The position numbers and the translations under genes are program-made. A stretch of DNA of 64,000 nt from an uncultured Selenomonadales bacterium (GTDB lineage Bacteria; Bacillota; Negativicutes; DSM-1736; Dendrosporobacteraceae): positions 124,001-188,000 of the forward strand of contig CAMJML010000004.1 in the NCBI GenBank assembly GCA_946407015.1, in the 5' to 3' direction. Shown piece after piece: positions 35,973-45,070 of the stretch (the stretch's first letter is position 1; each line of letters opens with the position of its first letter). Below the pieces are notes generated by a model. It saw only the letters and a list, made by a program, of their open reading frames with translations, was not told the DNA's origin and searched no databases.

Positions 35973-36092
35973 TTAGGGCTTGATTAAGGCGGGGGCAACC
36001 GGTTTAAGAACCTTCACCGTGGCGTTGGCCGGTGTGCTGATGAATTCTGACTTTTTTAGAACCTGATAATGGTTCGGGAAGTGTGTTTTCAT
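35973..36092 (-). CDS. Candidate 39-residue small protein, overlapping its neighbour
   Basis: ATG 36092 is preceded by CAGGAAAAAGAAC. The peptide is basic with a hydrophobic/proline end (SEFISTPANATVKVLKPV, then APALIKP) and stops at TAA 35973-35975. It overlaps the neighbouring 49-codon ORF by 89 bases in another frame. No family is recognised. Two small ORFs each with their own ribosome binding site in one short transcript are notable; either or both may be translated. Confidence 0.35.
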   Translation of the reverse strand: MKTHFPNHYQVLKKSEFISTPANATVKVLKPVAPALIKP

Positions 36093-36153
36093 GTTCTTTT
36101 TCCTGCTTAGGTGCATCGGGTTGTTCAACAGGATAAGCTTCGGGTTTGGTCAT
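36004..36153 (-). CDS. Candidate 49-residue hydrophilic small protein
   Basis: ATG 36153 lies behind GGAGGGAGAG at good spacing. The product is very hydrophilic and low in hydrophobic residues. The N-terminal half is acidic and Pro/Glu/Lys-rich; the C-terminal part is basic (SGSKKVRIHQHTGQRHGEGS). The composition resembles small spore or nucleic-acid-associated proteins, but I cannot name a family. The strong ribosome binding site is the main support. Confidence 0.5.
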   Translation of the reverse strand: MTKPEAYPVEQPDAPKQEKEHENTLPEPLSGSKKVRIHQHTGQRHGEGS

Positions 36154-36516
36154 GTGCTCTCCCTCCGATCAGTTATGTTGAGTTTTCATATTTGTGTTGC
36201 GCTGGTGCTGGTGAGCCGGCTCCACTTTCATGGACGAAGGCTGGGTAACGTTAATGATTTGACAGAACTTATTCTATAGCTTACGGCACCTTAGCCGGTT
36301 TTATCCGTGGAAGATTTGCGGAGCACTGAGTACTTTTTCCAGCATTGGAAATGGTTTAATAAGTTGCGATCGGTTGTGGGCACAGCGACATTTTGAGCGA
36401 TTAGAGCTGGGCGGATTGGCATTTATTGGGGATTTAAAATGGCAGGGGAACAAAGGGCAGTCAGCGAAATAACAGTTATTATGTAACGTAAAAATGTTGT
36501 TCATGACGGAGGGCTT

Positions 36517-37596
36517 ATGCTTGAGCTATATACTGAGTTAGGTAACAAAATCATAAACGGGGGTTTTAAAATCCACTTGCTGGTGTTCTTTTCTAGTTTA
36601 GCTTTCGGAATTATCATCATTCAGCAGGTTTTTTACAGGCTGCTCAAAATTGCTGCACGCAAAACCAATCTTTCTTATCCGCTGCTGCAGCAAATCTTTC
36701 GGGGCATTCCGACCTTGCTGGGGATGCTGATTGGCTTCTATGCGGTTATGCAAATCCTGACCATTCCGCCGAAGCCACTGTTCTTTCTTCAGAAGCTATT
36801 TCACTCCCTGGTCATTTTATCGCTGACTCTTTTAGTGGCCCGTCTGGCTTCCGGCTATCTGAAACAAAAGTTTGGCAAAACCTCCGGAGCCTTTGCGTCT
36901 ACGTCCATCCTGGCTACCAGCATTGACCTGGCTGTTTACACCATCGGCATATTATTCTTGCTGGAATCCTTTGGCGTTGCGATCTCGCCGCTGCTGACCG
37001 CCTTAGGGGTCGGAGGTTTGGCCGTTGCTTTGGCACTGCAGGATACTTTGGCAAACTTATTTTCCGGCATTAATATTCTGGTGGCTAAGCAAATTAAGAT
37101 CGGCGATTTCGTTAAGCTGTCAACCGGTGAAGAAGGTCATGTAGTCGATATGAATTGGCGCAATACCACCGTTAAAACCTCTACAGAGAATATGGTGGTT
37201 GTGCCGAACCAGAAATTTGCCTCCTCGACCATCACCAATTATGCACAGCCTTTTGCAGAATGCTCCATCTCCATTCCGATAGGCGTCAGCTACGAAAGTG
37301 ATTTGGACCATGTGGAACAAGTGACGGTCGCGGTTGCCCGGGAAGTTCTTCAGGAAACCGAGGGCGGTGTCCATGGGTTTGAACCCATTGTCCGCTATAA
37401 CGGCTTTGGTGATTCCAGTATTCACTTGAATGTCATCCTGCGGGTTAGGAGCGTGACCGATCAATACCTTGTCCGTCATGAGTTTATCAAGAAGATTCAT
37501 GTCCGTTACCAGCAGCAGGGCATCCTTATCCCCTTTCCGACGCGGACGGTCAATTTGGAGCCGGCTCATGCGCCGGGGGAAAAACGGGTAGGGTAA
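36517..37596 (+). CDS. MscS-family mechanosensitive ion channel
   Basis: A 359-residue small-conductance mechanosensitive channel, opening on membrane tension after hypo-osmotic shock. There are about five membrane helices. The pore helix is in LLTALGVGGLAVALALQDTL with the Gly/Ala packing pattern, followed by NLFSGINILVAKQIKIGDFV and the beta domain (VDMNWRNTTVKTSTENMVVV). ATG 36517 has ACGGAGGG upstream. It is monocistronic with its own terminator. Confidence 0.93.
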   Translation: MLELYTELGNKIINGGFKIHLLVFFSSLAFGIIIIQQVFYRLLKIAARKTNLSYPLLQQIFRGIPTLLGMLIGFYAVMQILTIPPKPLFFLQKLFHSLVILSLTLLVARLASGYLKQKFGKTSGAFASTSILATSIDLAVYTIGILFLLESFGVAISPLLTALGVGGLAVALALQDTLANLFSGINILVAKQIKIGDFVKLSTGEEGHVVDMNWRNTTVKTSTENMVVVPNQKFASSTITNYAQPFAECSISIPIGVSYESDLDHVEQVTVAVAREVLQETEGGVHGFEPIVRYNGFGDSSIHLNVILRVRSVTDQYLVRHEFIKKIHVRYQQQGILIPFPTRTVNLEPAHAPGEKRVG

Positions 37597-37657
37597 GGCC
37601 TGTTATCGAAACAGGTTCAGGATACAACCGTTGAGATGGAAACCTACAGGGCTTATT

Positions 37658-37690
37658 CAAAGGGCAGATCATTTTTTGATCTGCCCTTTG
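37658..37690 (+). terminator. Terminator after the MscS gene
   Basis: CAAAGGGCAGATC (37658-37670) and GATCTGCCCTTTG (37678-37690) around ATTTTTT; perfect 13-bp stem. T-run after the stem is weak (ATGTCTTT). Confidence 0.7.
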
Positions 37691-37808
37691 ATGTCTTTAA
37701 ACCGTATAACACAGCGCTTTATCATTGACCGTTGCGAGTGGCTCCCGGGCGGGATTTGGCGGTTAATTGGAAGGTTTTTCCTAAATGCTGTTGAACATGA
37801 TGATTAAA

Positions 37809-37847
37809 GCAACAGCCGTTATACGGCTTGGCAGCCGTATAAGTTGC
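37809..37847 (+). repeat. Nested hairpin upstream of the metallophosphoesterase gene
   Basis: Inner stem TTATACGGCT (37819-37828) with AGCCGTATAA (37833-37842) around TGGC; outer stem GCAAC (37809-37813) with GTTGC (37843-37847). No T-run follows, so it is not a simple terminator. The rest of the 327 bases between the two genes holds nothing I can name. Confidence 0.5.
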
Positions 37848-37923
37848 AAGCAGAACGGAGAATAACTACATAAGGGATAAATGAATACCTGCTGATTGGG
37901 TAGGTAAAAATGGGGTATGGTTA

Positions 37924-39171
37924 TTGCGAAAACTGATCGATTTATTCATGCGGCGTAAAGCACTTTGGTCTGCCATGATGATTGCGGCGCTGCTGGCGTA
38001 TGGAATGACCCGGCCTGGTTTTGTTCCATGGCCGCGGCATGTCATGCTGACCTGGACGGGTGCACCGGCCACAACGCAGACAATTACCTGGCATACCGGT
38101 CGGTATACGACTGAAAGCCGGGTGGAGTATACTGAATCCGGTCAGGCTCCTGCCGTTACCCTCTCAGGGACTGCAAAGCAGGTGGAAACGGATGGTGGTG
38201 TCATTACCGTTCACTCTGTCGAAGTAACAGAACTTAAGCCGGCAACTCATTACCGGTATCGGGTCGGTGATGGGCTTTTCTGGAGCCCTTATCATAATTT
38301 TACGACTGCCCCGGCAGAGGCAAGGCCGTTTAAGTTTTTGTTGTTCGGAGACTCACAGGGGGATAGCTATGGTTTGTGGCAAGAGACTGTGCATACCGCG
38401 TATGCAAGAAATCGTGATGCCGTCTTCATGCTGAATATCGGGGATTTGGTAGACATTGGGCTCAGCTATCGGCAGTGGACCCAGTGGTTTCAGGCGGGGC
38501 GGGATATCGTTGACACCATTCCGGTCGTTGCTGTCATGGGGAACCATGAAACCTACACGACGAAATGGGAAATTGCACAACCGTTATTATATACCGCATT
38601 TTTTCAATTTCCCGGCAATGGCCCTGAGGGTCTAAAAGGCAAAGTGTACTCTTTCGACTATGGAGATGCCCATTTTAGTATTTTGGACAGCCAGGTGCAG
38701 GAAGAGGAGGCCTGGATACCACAGATGCTTACTTTGCAGAAAGACTGGTTGGAGAAAGATTTGGCCGGGACCGATAAACGCTGGAAACTGGTTTTTATTC
38801 ATCGTCCGGTCTACCATAACCGAGCTTCCGAAGGCGATCAGGATTTGCGTGAGACCTTTACGCCATTATTTGACCGCTATCAGGTGGATGCCGTCTTTGC
38901 CGGGCATGATCATGTGTATGCGCGTTCTTATCCGCTAGCCGGTGGCAGCTGGAGTGATGAGCAGGGAACTGGCCCCGTTTATTTTACCCTTGGGCGGAGC
39001 GGCATAAGGACCTTTGCCCGTACGCAGCCCAAAGCTTGGAATGCTGCTTTCTATAATCCGCTTGATCAGCCTGATTATCTGACGATAGAGGTCAGTGACC
39101 AGAAGGTGCTGGTTCAAGTTTTTAAACTCAATGGCGAGCTGATTGACCGCTGGAGCAAGACTGCGTATTAG
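37924..39171 (+). CDS. Membrane-anchored metallophosphoesterase with purple-acid-phosphatase N-domain
   Basis: A 415-residue protein starting at TTG 37924. It has one N-terminal signal/anchor helix (ALWSAMMIAALLAYGM), a fibronectin-like purple acid phosphatase N-terminal domain (about residues 38-125, HVMLTWTGAPATTQTITW to THYRYRVGDG), and a calcineurin-like catalytic domain with GDSQGDS, LNIGDLVDIG, VMGNHETY and FAGHDHVYARS. It should act outside the cytoplasmic membrane on phosphate esters; the substrate is unknown. Start choice is weakly supported (GGGGTATGG upstream). Confidence 0.88.
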   Translation: MRKLIDLFMRRKALWSAMMIAALLAYGMTRPGFVPWPRHVMLTWTGAPATTQTITWHTGRYTTESRVEYTESGQAPAVTLSGTAKQVETDGGVITVHSVEVTELKPATHYRYRVGDGLFWSPYHNFTTAPAEARPFKFLLFGDSQGDSYGLWQETVHTAYARNRDAVFMLNIGDLVDIGLSYRQWTQWFQAGRDIVDTIPVVAVMGNHETYTTKWEIAQPLLYTAFFQFPGNGPEGLKGKVYSFDYGDAHFSILDSQVQEEEAWIPQMLTLQKDWLEKDLAGTDKRWKLVFIHRPVYHNRASEGDQDLRETFTPLFDRYQVDAVFAGHDHVYARSYPLAGGSWSDEQGTGPVYFTLGRSGIRTFARTQPKAWNAAFYNPLDQPDYLTIEVSDQKVLVQVFKLNGELIDRWSKTAY

Positions 39172-39207
39172 ATTGTGAAAGTAAAAAAAGACGAAAGGAA
39201 TGCTGAT

Positions 39208-39675
39208 TCAAAAAGGGGACAAAGATGCTCCAAGGGTAGTTCTGACTTTTGGCAAATGACATTGTTCAACCAAAACGGATAGGAAGGATTGGGTTGTAAT
39301 TAATTGAAGAATGGGAACATCCACTGAATTAAGGGTTTCGATAACGGTTGCCGTGATTTCCGGAATATCATCAATTTGGCCAATGGAAATATTGATAGCG
39401 GCGCAATGCTGAACGGTCTGAATGTGATAGTCTGATTCGTTAAATAGCGACAAAAACCCGCCAGTCGTGGCAAACGGGATAGAAAATACAATCTGGTTCC
39501 CGTGTACGTCAATCCGCTGCAAGCTAATCTGATAATTGGAAGCTGTTTGAAAAACAGTCTGAATTTCCTGACTGCTGAACGGGTGATCAGCCAGAAGCTT
39601 GATTTGCGTAATTCCGGATTGACAGGACAGCTCATGCGGAATCCCATCTATAATTTGAACGGCTTCGGTTTCCAT
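39208..39675 (-). CDS. Stand-alone aspartokinase-like ACT-domain protein
   Basis: A 155-residue protein built of two ACT-like units similar to the regulatory C-terminus of aspartate kinase: ITQIKLLADHPFSSQEIQTV in the first, and INISIGQIDDIPEITATVIE, then VPILQLITTQSFLSVLVE in the second. No kinase catalytic domain is present upstream. ATG 39675 follows AGAAGGTG. It is preceded by a SAM-I riboswitch and terminator, so it should be expressed when S-adenosylmethionine is scarce. It may act in trans as a regulatory subunit or amino-acid sensor in the methionine/aspartate pathway (inference). Confidence 0.75.
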   Translation of the reverse strand: METEAVQIIDGIPHELSCQSGITQIKLLADHPFSSQEIQTVFQTASNYQISLQRIDVHGNQIVFSIPFATTGGFLSLFNESDYHIQTVQHCAAINISIGQIDDIPEITATVIETLNSVDVPILQLITTQSFLSVLVEQCHLPKVRTTLGASLSPF

Positions 39676-39740
39676 TAAAACACCTTCTCATAAAATTTAT
39701 TGCCGACCTTTTGATTGGCATGTTGATATGCTAGTTTTTG

Positions 39741-39774
39741 GGCATAAGAAAGACCCCTTCTAGAGAAAGGGGTC
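39741..39774 (-). terminator. Riboswitch-controlled terminator
   Basis: On the minus strand GACCCCTTTCTC and the partner AGGGGTC (39752-39774) form the stem, followed by TTTCTT. It is placed directly after the S-box aptamer and before the ACT gene, as an expression platform. Confidence 0.88.
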
Positions 39775-39780
39775 GGATTA

Positions 39781-39897
39781 GCCCTTTCTCTCATCTGTCA
39801 GGATACTATCCTGCTGGAATTAGCACCACTGCATTGCTGCCGGTTGCCGGGTGTCATCGGGCCAGTCCCTCGACCACTCTAGATAAGAGAGTTTTCG
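39781..39897 (-). ncRNA. SAM-I (S-box) riboswitch
   Basis: Reading the minus strand: CTCTTATCTAGAGTGGTCGA, then GGGACTGGCCC, GATGACACCCGGCAACC, GGTGCTAATTCCAGCAGG and GACAGATGAGAG. These are the hallmark conserved blocks of the S-box in correct order, with P1 formed by CTCTTATC and GATGAGAG. It is followed by a terminator and then the ACT-domain gene 65 bases further. It turns transcription off when SAM is abundant. Confidence 0.95.
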
Positions 39898-40007
39898 TAT
39901 GTATTTTGAAGTTATCATACTATACTGGTGGCGCACAGTCAAGGGTTTTGTTGCTGTGATCATAGGTTTGGTATCTCGGTTAAATTCGCGCAAGTGAGGG
40001 GAAAATG

Positions 40008-42119
40008 ATGAAAGCATTGCTGAGAGTTGTGCTGAAATTGCTATTTGGGACCCGCGTGATTGGCGGTCAAAGGCTTCAGCTTAGCGGTCCGTCGATTTTA
40101 TTGCCCAATCACGTATCGTTTCTTGATGCTGTTTTTTTATATGCTTATTTGCCTGAACGCGCCTGCTTTGTGATTAACACCGCCATTGCCGCTAAAATCA
40201 GCTTGATCTTGCGCTGGGTGAATCATATCACCGTTGATCCACTGAATCCTTATTCACTGAAAAAAATCGTGGCAGTGATTAAAGAAGGCCGTACGGTGGT
40301 GCTTTTTCCTGAAGGCCGGATTACCACAACCGGCAATATGATGAAGGTTTACAGCGGTGTTGGTTTTATTGCACTCAAAACAGGGGCGGTGTTGCAGCCG
40401 GTCATTTTCCGCGGGCTGGAATTATCCAAGCTTTCCCGGGTAAGAGATAAGGTAAACTCCCGTTGGTTTCCTAAGGTCAGTATTTATATGGGGCAGCCTG
40501 TGCAACTGAACGCTTCACCGGCGGTCAGTTTTCGCCTGCAAAAGAAGGAGCTTAGTGACCGGATTCTTGCCTTATTGCAGCAGGCGATGTTCGAGGTCCG
40601 CCAGAACCAGGAAAGCAGCACCAACTTATTTGATACATTGCTTGGAGCCGGAAGGCAGCAGGGCAGCAGTAAGGTGATGGCTGAGGATATCACCGGTACA
40701 GTCAGCTATCGTAAAGCCATTGTAGGCAGTTATGTTCTAGGCGGCAAATTGAAAAGCATCTTAGAAAAGGAAGAAACTGTCGGCGTTATGCTGCCCAACT
40801 CCATCGGTCATTTGCTCACGTTGTTTTCACTGTTTTATCTGGCCAAGACCCCGGCTATTCTCAATTTTAGTGCGGGGGCTGAGAACAATATTGACTGCAG
40901 TGAAACGGCCGGTGTTAAGACCATTTTGACCTCCCGCGCTTTTATCGAAAAAGGAAAATTGGAAGAACTGGAAGCAAGGCTGGCTGCAAGGTTTCGCATG
41001 ATTTATCTGGAGGATGTCCGGGGTACGGTAGGCCTGACCGATCAATTGACCGGCCTCTATCAATATCTCAGCCGGGAAAAGGCAGCCGGGAAGGGCCGTC
41101 TCATCCTGTTTACCAGCGGCAGTGAGAGCAAACCCAAAGGAGTGGTGCTGCAGCATGACCATATTCTTGCGAATATCAATCAAATATCCAGTGTGATTGA
41201 TTATACGCCGCGCGATAAGATGCTGAACGCGTTACCGATGTTTCACTCTTTTGGGCTCACGGCCGGTACCCTGCTGCCGGTCCTGAACGGGGTTGAAGTA
41301 TTCCTTTATCCAAGTCCGCTGCACTATAAAATCATCCCGGAAATTGCCTATGACCATAACGTAACCTTGCTGTTAGGGACGCCGACCTTTCTTTACGGCT
41401 ATGCCAAGTACGCCCATCACTATGATTTTTACAGCCTGCGCTATGTGCTGGCCGGTGGTGAGAAGCTTAAGGAAGAGGTCCGGCAACTGTGGCAGGATAA
41501 GTTTGGCATTCGCATCTTTGAAGGTTATGGCACGACCGAGACGGCTCCGGTGTTAAGCTTAAACTCGCCGTTATTCAACCGGGCGGGTACGGTTGGCAGG
41601 TTCCTGCCTGGCATCGAGTATCGCACCGATGCGGTACCGGGGATTGAAGAGGGCGGCAATCTATGGGTCAAAGGCCCTAACGTCATGGCTGGCTATCTGC
41701 TGTATGAAAAAGGGTTTGTTCCTGCGCCGGCATGGTATGATTGCGGTGATGTTGTTCAGATTGATCGTGAAGGTTTCGTCACGATCAAATCCCGGCTCAA
41801 ACGGTTTGCAAAGATATCGGGTGAAATGGTTAGTCTTGATGCCGTGGAAAAGCTTGCTGAAAAATGCTTCGGTACCGACCGTAACGCAGCGATTCAGATA
41901 CCGGATGCTAAAAAGGGAGAAAAAATTATTCTGTATACGATGCACAAAAACGCTTCAAAACAAATGCTCAGAGAATTTATGGGACAAAACCGACAGAACA
42001 TGCTGACCATGCCGGCGGAAGTGATTGTTGTAGACAAATTGCCTTTATTGGGCAGTGGTAAAACCGACTATGTCACCCTGAAAAGCCTGGCCGCAAAGGA
42101 GGCTACAGACAATGCCTAG
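40008..42119 (+). CDS. aas: Bifunctional acyltransferase / acyl-ACP synthetase (Aas-like)
   Basis: A 703-residue two-domain protein. An N-terminal PlsC-type acyltransferase has the HX4D motif in LLPNHVSFLDAVFL and FPEGRITTTGN. A C-terminal AMP-forming acyl-ACP ligase has LFTSGSESKPKGVVLQHDH, EGYGTTETAPVLS and a C-terminal GKTDY lysine motif. Aas re-acylates lysophosphatidylethanolamine on the inner membrane. ATG 40008 is preferred over 40005 because GAGGGG then has six-base spacing. It overlaps lplT by eight bases, as in other lplT-aas pairs, though the order is reversed here. Confidence 0.9.
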   Translation: MKALLRVVLKLLFGTRVIGGQRLQLSGPSILLPNHVSFLDAVFLYAYLPERACFVINTAIAAKISLILRWVNHITVDPLNPYSLKKIVAVIKEGRTVVLFPEGRITTTGNMMKVYSGVGFIALKTGAVLQPVIFRGLELSKLSRVRDKVNSRWFPKVSIYMGQPVQLNASPAVSFRLQKKELSDRILALLQQAMFEVRQNQESSTNLFDTLLGAGRQQGSSKVMAEDITGTVSYRKAIVGSYVLGGKLKSILEKEETVGVMLPNSIGHLLTLFSLFYLAKTPAILNFSAGAENNIDCSETAGVKTILTSRAFIEKGKLEELEARLAARFRMIYLEDVRGTVGLTDQLTGLYQYLSREKAAGKGRLILFTSGSESKPKGVVLQHDHILANINQISSVIDYTPRDKMLNALPMFHSFGLTAGTLLPVLNGVEVFLYPSPLHYKIIPEIAYDHNVTLLLGTPTFLYGYAKYAHHYDFYSLRYVLAGGEKLKEEVRQLWQDKFGIRIFEGYGTTETAPVLSLNSPLFNRAGTVGRFLPGIEYRTDAVPGIEEGGNLWVKGPNVMAGYLLYEKGFVPAPAWYDCGDVVQIDREGFVTIKSRLKRFAKISGEMVSLDAVEKLAEKCFGTDRNAAIQIPDAKKGEKIILYTMHKNASKQMLREFMGQNRQNMLTMPAEVIVVDKLPLLGSGKTDYVTLKSLAAKEATDNA

Positions 42120-43293
42120 GCTCTCGCCTCTGAAGGCGCTGTTTTCCGCCCAATTTTTATCAGCATTCGTGGACAATATGATCTTGTTTATTATTCTGGC
42201 CATTATCCGCCGGGATGGCTATCCGAACTTTTACCTTGCTTTTGTGCAGACCATTTTTCTGGCCTCCTATATTATCCTGTCTCCGTGGGTCGGCCGTTTT
42301 GCCGACAGAAAACCGAAGGCCGAGGTGCTGATCATCGGCAATGTTGTCAAAACCAGTGGGGTGCTTTTACTGCTCATTGGTCTTGATCCTGCGCTCAGCT
42401 ATGCGGCTGTGGGACTGGGGGCGGTGATTTACAGCCCGGCCAAATACGGAATCTTGCCCTTTCTCACCCGCAATGAAGATGAACTGCTGCGCGCGAATGC
42501 CAATCTCGAAAGCTATACCATTTTGGCGATTCTGGCCGGTTCGGTGGCAGGCGGTTTTCTCTCGGATCTGTCCATACCCCTGGCGCTCGGTGCGTGTATT
42601 TGTTTATATGCCTTATCGGTTGGGATCAATACCCTCATAACGAAAGATCCGGGCAATAGAAGTATTGGCTATAACCGGGCCATTCGTGAGTTTTTTGCCG
42701 ATACGGCGGTCCTCTTACGGGACCGGAAAAGTCATTACTCCCTGGTGGGAACAGGTTCTTTCTGGATGGCTTCGGCAGTGCTGCGGATGATTATTTTTGC
42801 GTGGGTACCGCTAACCCTTGGCATAACCAGCGGGACCGCGATTAGCATGATTATCGCTGTGACCGGGGTTGGCATTGCGATCGGAGCCTTGGTAACACCT
42901 TATCTCATCAGTATGAAGAATTATCAGCGGACCGTTTGGTTCGGTTTTGCAATGGGGCTGGCGATTTTAGCGTTCCTGCAGATTACCAGCCTGCCGGCAG
43001 CTCTCACCGGATTGTTGGCCGTCGGAGTGCTGGGCGGAATCTACATCGTTCCCATGAATGCCTGCCTGCAGCAGGTCGGTCACCATACGATTGGTGCCGG
43101 CAAGACCATTGCGGTACAAAACTTCATTGAAAATATCTTTATGTTTTTAGGTGTCGGATTATATACATTGGCGACTAAAGCCGGAGTGGCAACCCATGTC
43201 TGCTTGGGGGCGACAGCGATTCTATTTATATTTTTAGTCAGCTACATGTTGCTGATGCTAGCCAGAACAAGGAAAGAAACTTCGCCTATGTAG
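42112..43293 (+). CDS. lplT: Lysophospholipid transporter LplT-like MFS protein
   Basis: A 393-residue, 12-helix MFS flippase. AQFLSAFVDNMILFIILAII and the PAKYGILPFL motif with NEDELLRANANLES are typical of LplT, which moves lysophospholipids from the outer to the inner leaflet for Aas. The eight-base overlap with aas implies co-translation. Presence of this pair supports a diderm envelope containing phosphatidylethanolamine (inference). Confidence 0.88.
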   Translation: MPRLSPLKALFSAQFLSAFVDNMILFIILAIIRRDGYPNFYLAFVQTIFLASYIILSPWVGRFADRKPKAEVLIIGNVVKTSGVLLLLIGLDPALSYAAVGLGAVIYSPAKYGILPFLTRNEDELLRANANLESYTILAILAGSVAGGFLSDLSIPLALGACICLYALSVGINTLITKDPGNRSIGYNRAIREFFADTAVLLRDRKSHYSLVGTGSFWMASAVLRMIIFAWVPLTLGITSGTAISMIIAVTGVGIAIGALVTPYLISMKNYQRTVWFGFAMGLAILAFLQITSLPAALTGLLAVGVLGGIYIVPMNACLQQVGHHTIGAGKTIAVQNFIENIFMFLGVGLYTLATKAGVATHVCLGATAILFIFLVSYMLLMLARTRKETSPM

Positions 43294-43463
43294 CGAGCAA
43301 GGTAGCCAGGAGTGGCCCAATGTTGGTAAGCGGTGATGAGCTCATAGGATTGACCCAAAAGCTCCGGTTGAATGAATTGGGCCGCCTTTCAAATTCCAGC
43401 CAGGAAGATACCCCAGTTAGTTTCTTTAGTAAAATACATGGATCATAGCGAGTGGACGCTGCG

Positions 43464-43511
43464 AAAAACCCCATGAGCACCAGGCAATTTCCATTACCTG
43501 CGCCCATGGGG
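43464..43511 (-). terminator. Terminator of the APC permease gene
   Basis: On the minus strand CCCCATGGGC (43502-43511) pairs with the partner of 43469-43478, with an inner CAGG/CCTG stem, followed by a five-T run (43464-43468). It lies 10 bases beyond the permease stop codon. The 170 bases between lplT and this hairpin hold nothing I can support. Confidence 0.75.
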
Positions 43512-43521
43512 GGGATTTCAC

Positions 43522-44928
43522 TTAAAGAGTCTTTCCTGTTGATGGACCATCGCCGTTGTTTAATACACTATGATAACGTCCGTACATAAAATAAATGACG
43601 ATGCCGATGAGGCTCCAGACGACAAAGCGGATCCAGGTACCGGTTGCCAGGTTATACATGATGTAGAGGCAGAACAGGATGGCGACGACGGCTACAAAGG
43701 TCAGGGAGGGGCAGCGGAAGGGGCGGTTCGCATCAGGATTGGTTTTGCGCAAGACCATAACCCCGACCATTGCGATTGTGAAGGCAAATAGGGTGCCCAC
43801 GCTGCACATTTCAGCCACGATATGGATGGGCGTAAAACCGGAGATTAAAGCAACGCCAACTCCGACAATAATGGTGATAATATGGGGCGTCCCGTACCGG
43901 GGATGGATTTTGCAGGCTTTAGATGAAATAAGACCATCACGGGACATGGCAAAAAATGCTCTAGTTTGGGCATACATCATGACCAGCAAAACGGTGGATA
44001 ACCCGCAGATGGCCCCCGTGCCCACCAAGGCCGAGCCAAAGTTATAGCCAATCGTTCTAAGGACATAGGTAACAGGCTCTGCGGTGTTTAAATGATGATA
44101 GGGAACAACTCCGGTCATGATGGCGGCAACGGTAATGTACAAGACGGTGCAGATGGCCAGTGAGCCAATAATGCCGACCGGCATATCGCGGCTGGGATTT
44201 TTGGTTTCCTCCGCCGCTGTGGCAATAGAGTCAACGCCGAGGTAGGCAAAAAAGATGACCGCGGCTCCGGCGGATACTCCGGCCCAGCCATAGGGCAGGA
44301 AAGGTTCCCAATTAACTGCATTGACCTTGGGACCGGCGAGAAATATGAATATGAAGATGGCGGCTAATTTTACCGTTACCAGGATACGGTTGACATTGGC
44401 ACTTTCGCGGACCCCTTTAACCAGCAGATAGGTTAGGAATAACGTAATCAGGACGGCCGGCAGGTTGACAATCCCGCCGTCTGCTGGAACGGCAATCAGA
44501 GCTTGGGGCATTTCCAGGCCCATTGACTTGAGCAAACCGACCGTATAAGCCGACCAGCCTCCGGCTACGGCACTTGCTCCCACCGAATACTCTAGGATCA
44601 GATTCCAGCCAACCAGCCAGGCCATGAATTCTCCTAGCGACGTATAGGTGTAGGTATACGCACTGCCTGCAATCGGCACCATAGAGGCTAACTCGGAATA
44701 AGCCAGGCAGACAAAAGCGCAGGTAATACCGGCTAACACAAAGGACAGCATAATGCCTGGTCCGGCATATTTGGCAGCTGCGACCCCGGTCAGGACGAAG
44801 ATCCCGGTGCCGATAATTACCCCAATGCCGATCATGATAATATCATAGGCATTTAAGGACTTGCGGAGCGAATGGGTACTGGCTTCCTTTTTTAAGAGTT
44901 CAATGCTTTTGGTACGGAAGATACTCAT
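43522..44928 (-). CDS. APC-family amino-acid permease (CAT/YfnA type)
   Basis: A 468-residue, 12-13-helix permease. The N-terminal LRKSLNAYDIIMIGIGVIIG and GTGIFVLTGVAAA, GSAYTYTYTSLGEFMAWLVG, and IATAAEETKNPSRDMP are characteristic of cationic/neutral amino-acid transporters (YfnA, CAT). ATG 44928 follows AAGGAGAGGAT. It is downstream of tyrosine phenol-lyase on the same strand but separated by a terminator and 216 bases. A role in tyrosine uptake is plausible from position only. Confidence 0.9.
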   Translation of the reverse strand: MSIFRTKSIELLKKEASTHSLRKSLNAYDIIMIGIGVIIGTGIFVLTGVAAAKYAGPGIMLSFVLAGITCAFVCLAYSELASMVPIAGSAYTYTYTSLGEFMAWLVGWNLILEYSVGASAVAGGWSAYTVGLLKSMGLEMPQALIAVPADGGIVNLPAVLITLFLTYLLVKGVRESANVNRILVTVKLAAIFIFIFLAGPKVNAVNWEPFLPYGWAGVSAGAAVIFFAYLGVDSIATAAEETKNPSRDMPVGIIGSLAICTVLYITVAAIMTGVVPYHHLNTAEPVTYVLRTIGYNFGSALVGTGAICGLSTVLLVMMYAQTRAFFAMSRDGLISSKACKIHPRYGTPHIITIIVGVGVALISGFTPIHIVAEMCSVGTLFAFTIAMVGVMVLRKTNPDANRPFRCPSLTFVAVVAILFCLYIMYNLATGTWIRFVVWSLIGIVIYFMYGRYHSVLNNGDGPSTGKTL

Positions 44929-45070
44929 ATTTTTTATCCTCTCCTTAACATACATAGTCACGTAACCGATTCCTAAAAAATACACTTTTAGGCAGAATCT
45001 CTGCAGGATAGTTACAAGCTGGATGAGAGCGCGAACCAAAAAAAGTCTGAATTCACAGATAATAATATTC

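Noticed and set aside
36091..36279. Plus-strand open frame of 62 codons
   Set aside because: No ribosome binding site, and it runs antisense to two better-supported small ORFs on the minus strand.
43286..43507. Minus-strand open frame of 73 codons next to lplT
   Set aside because: It overlaps the permease terminator hairpin, has no ribosome binding site and reads as non-coding; most of it is explained by the terminator and the end of lplT.
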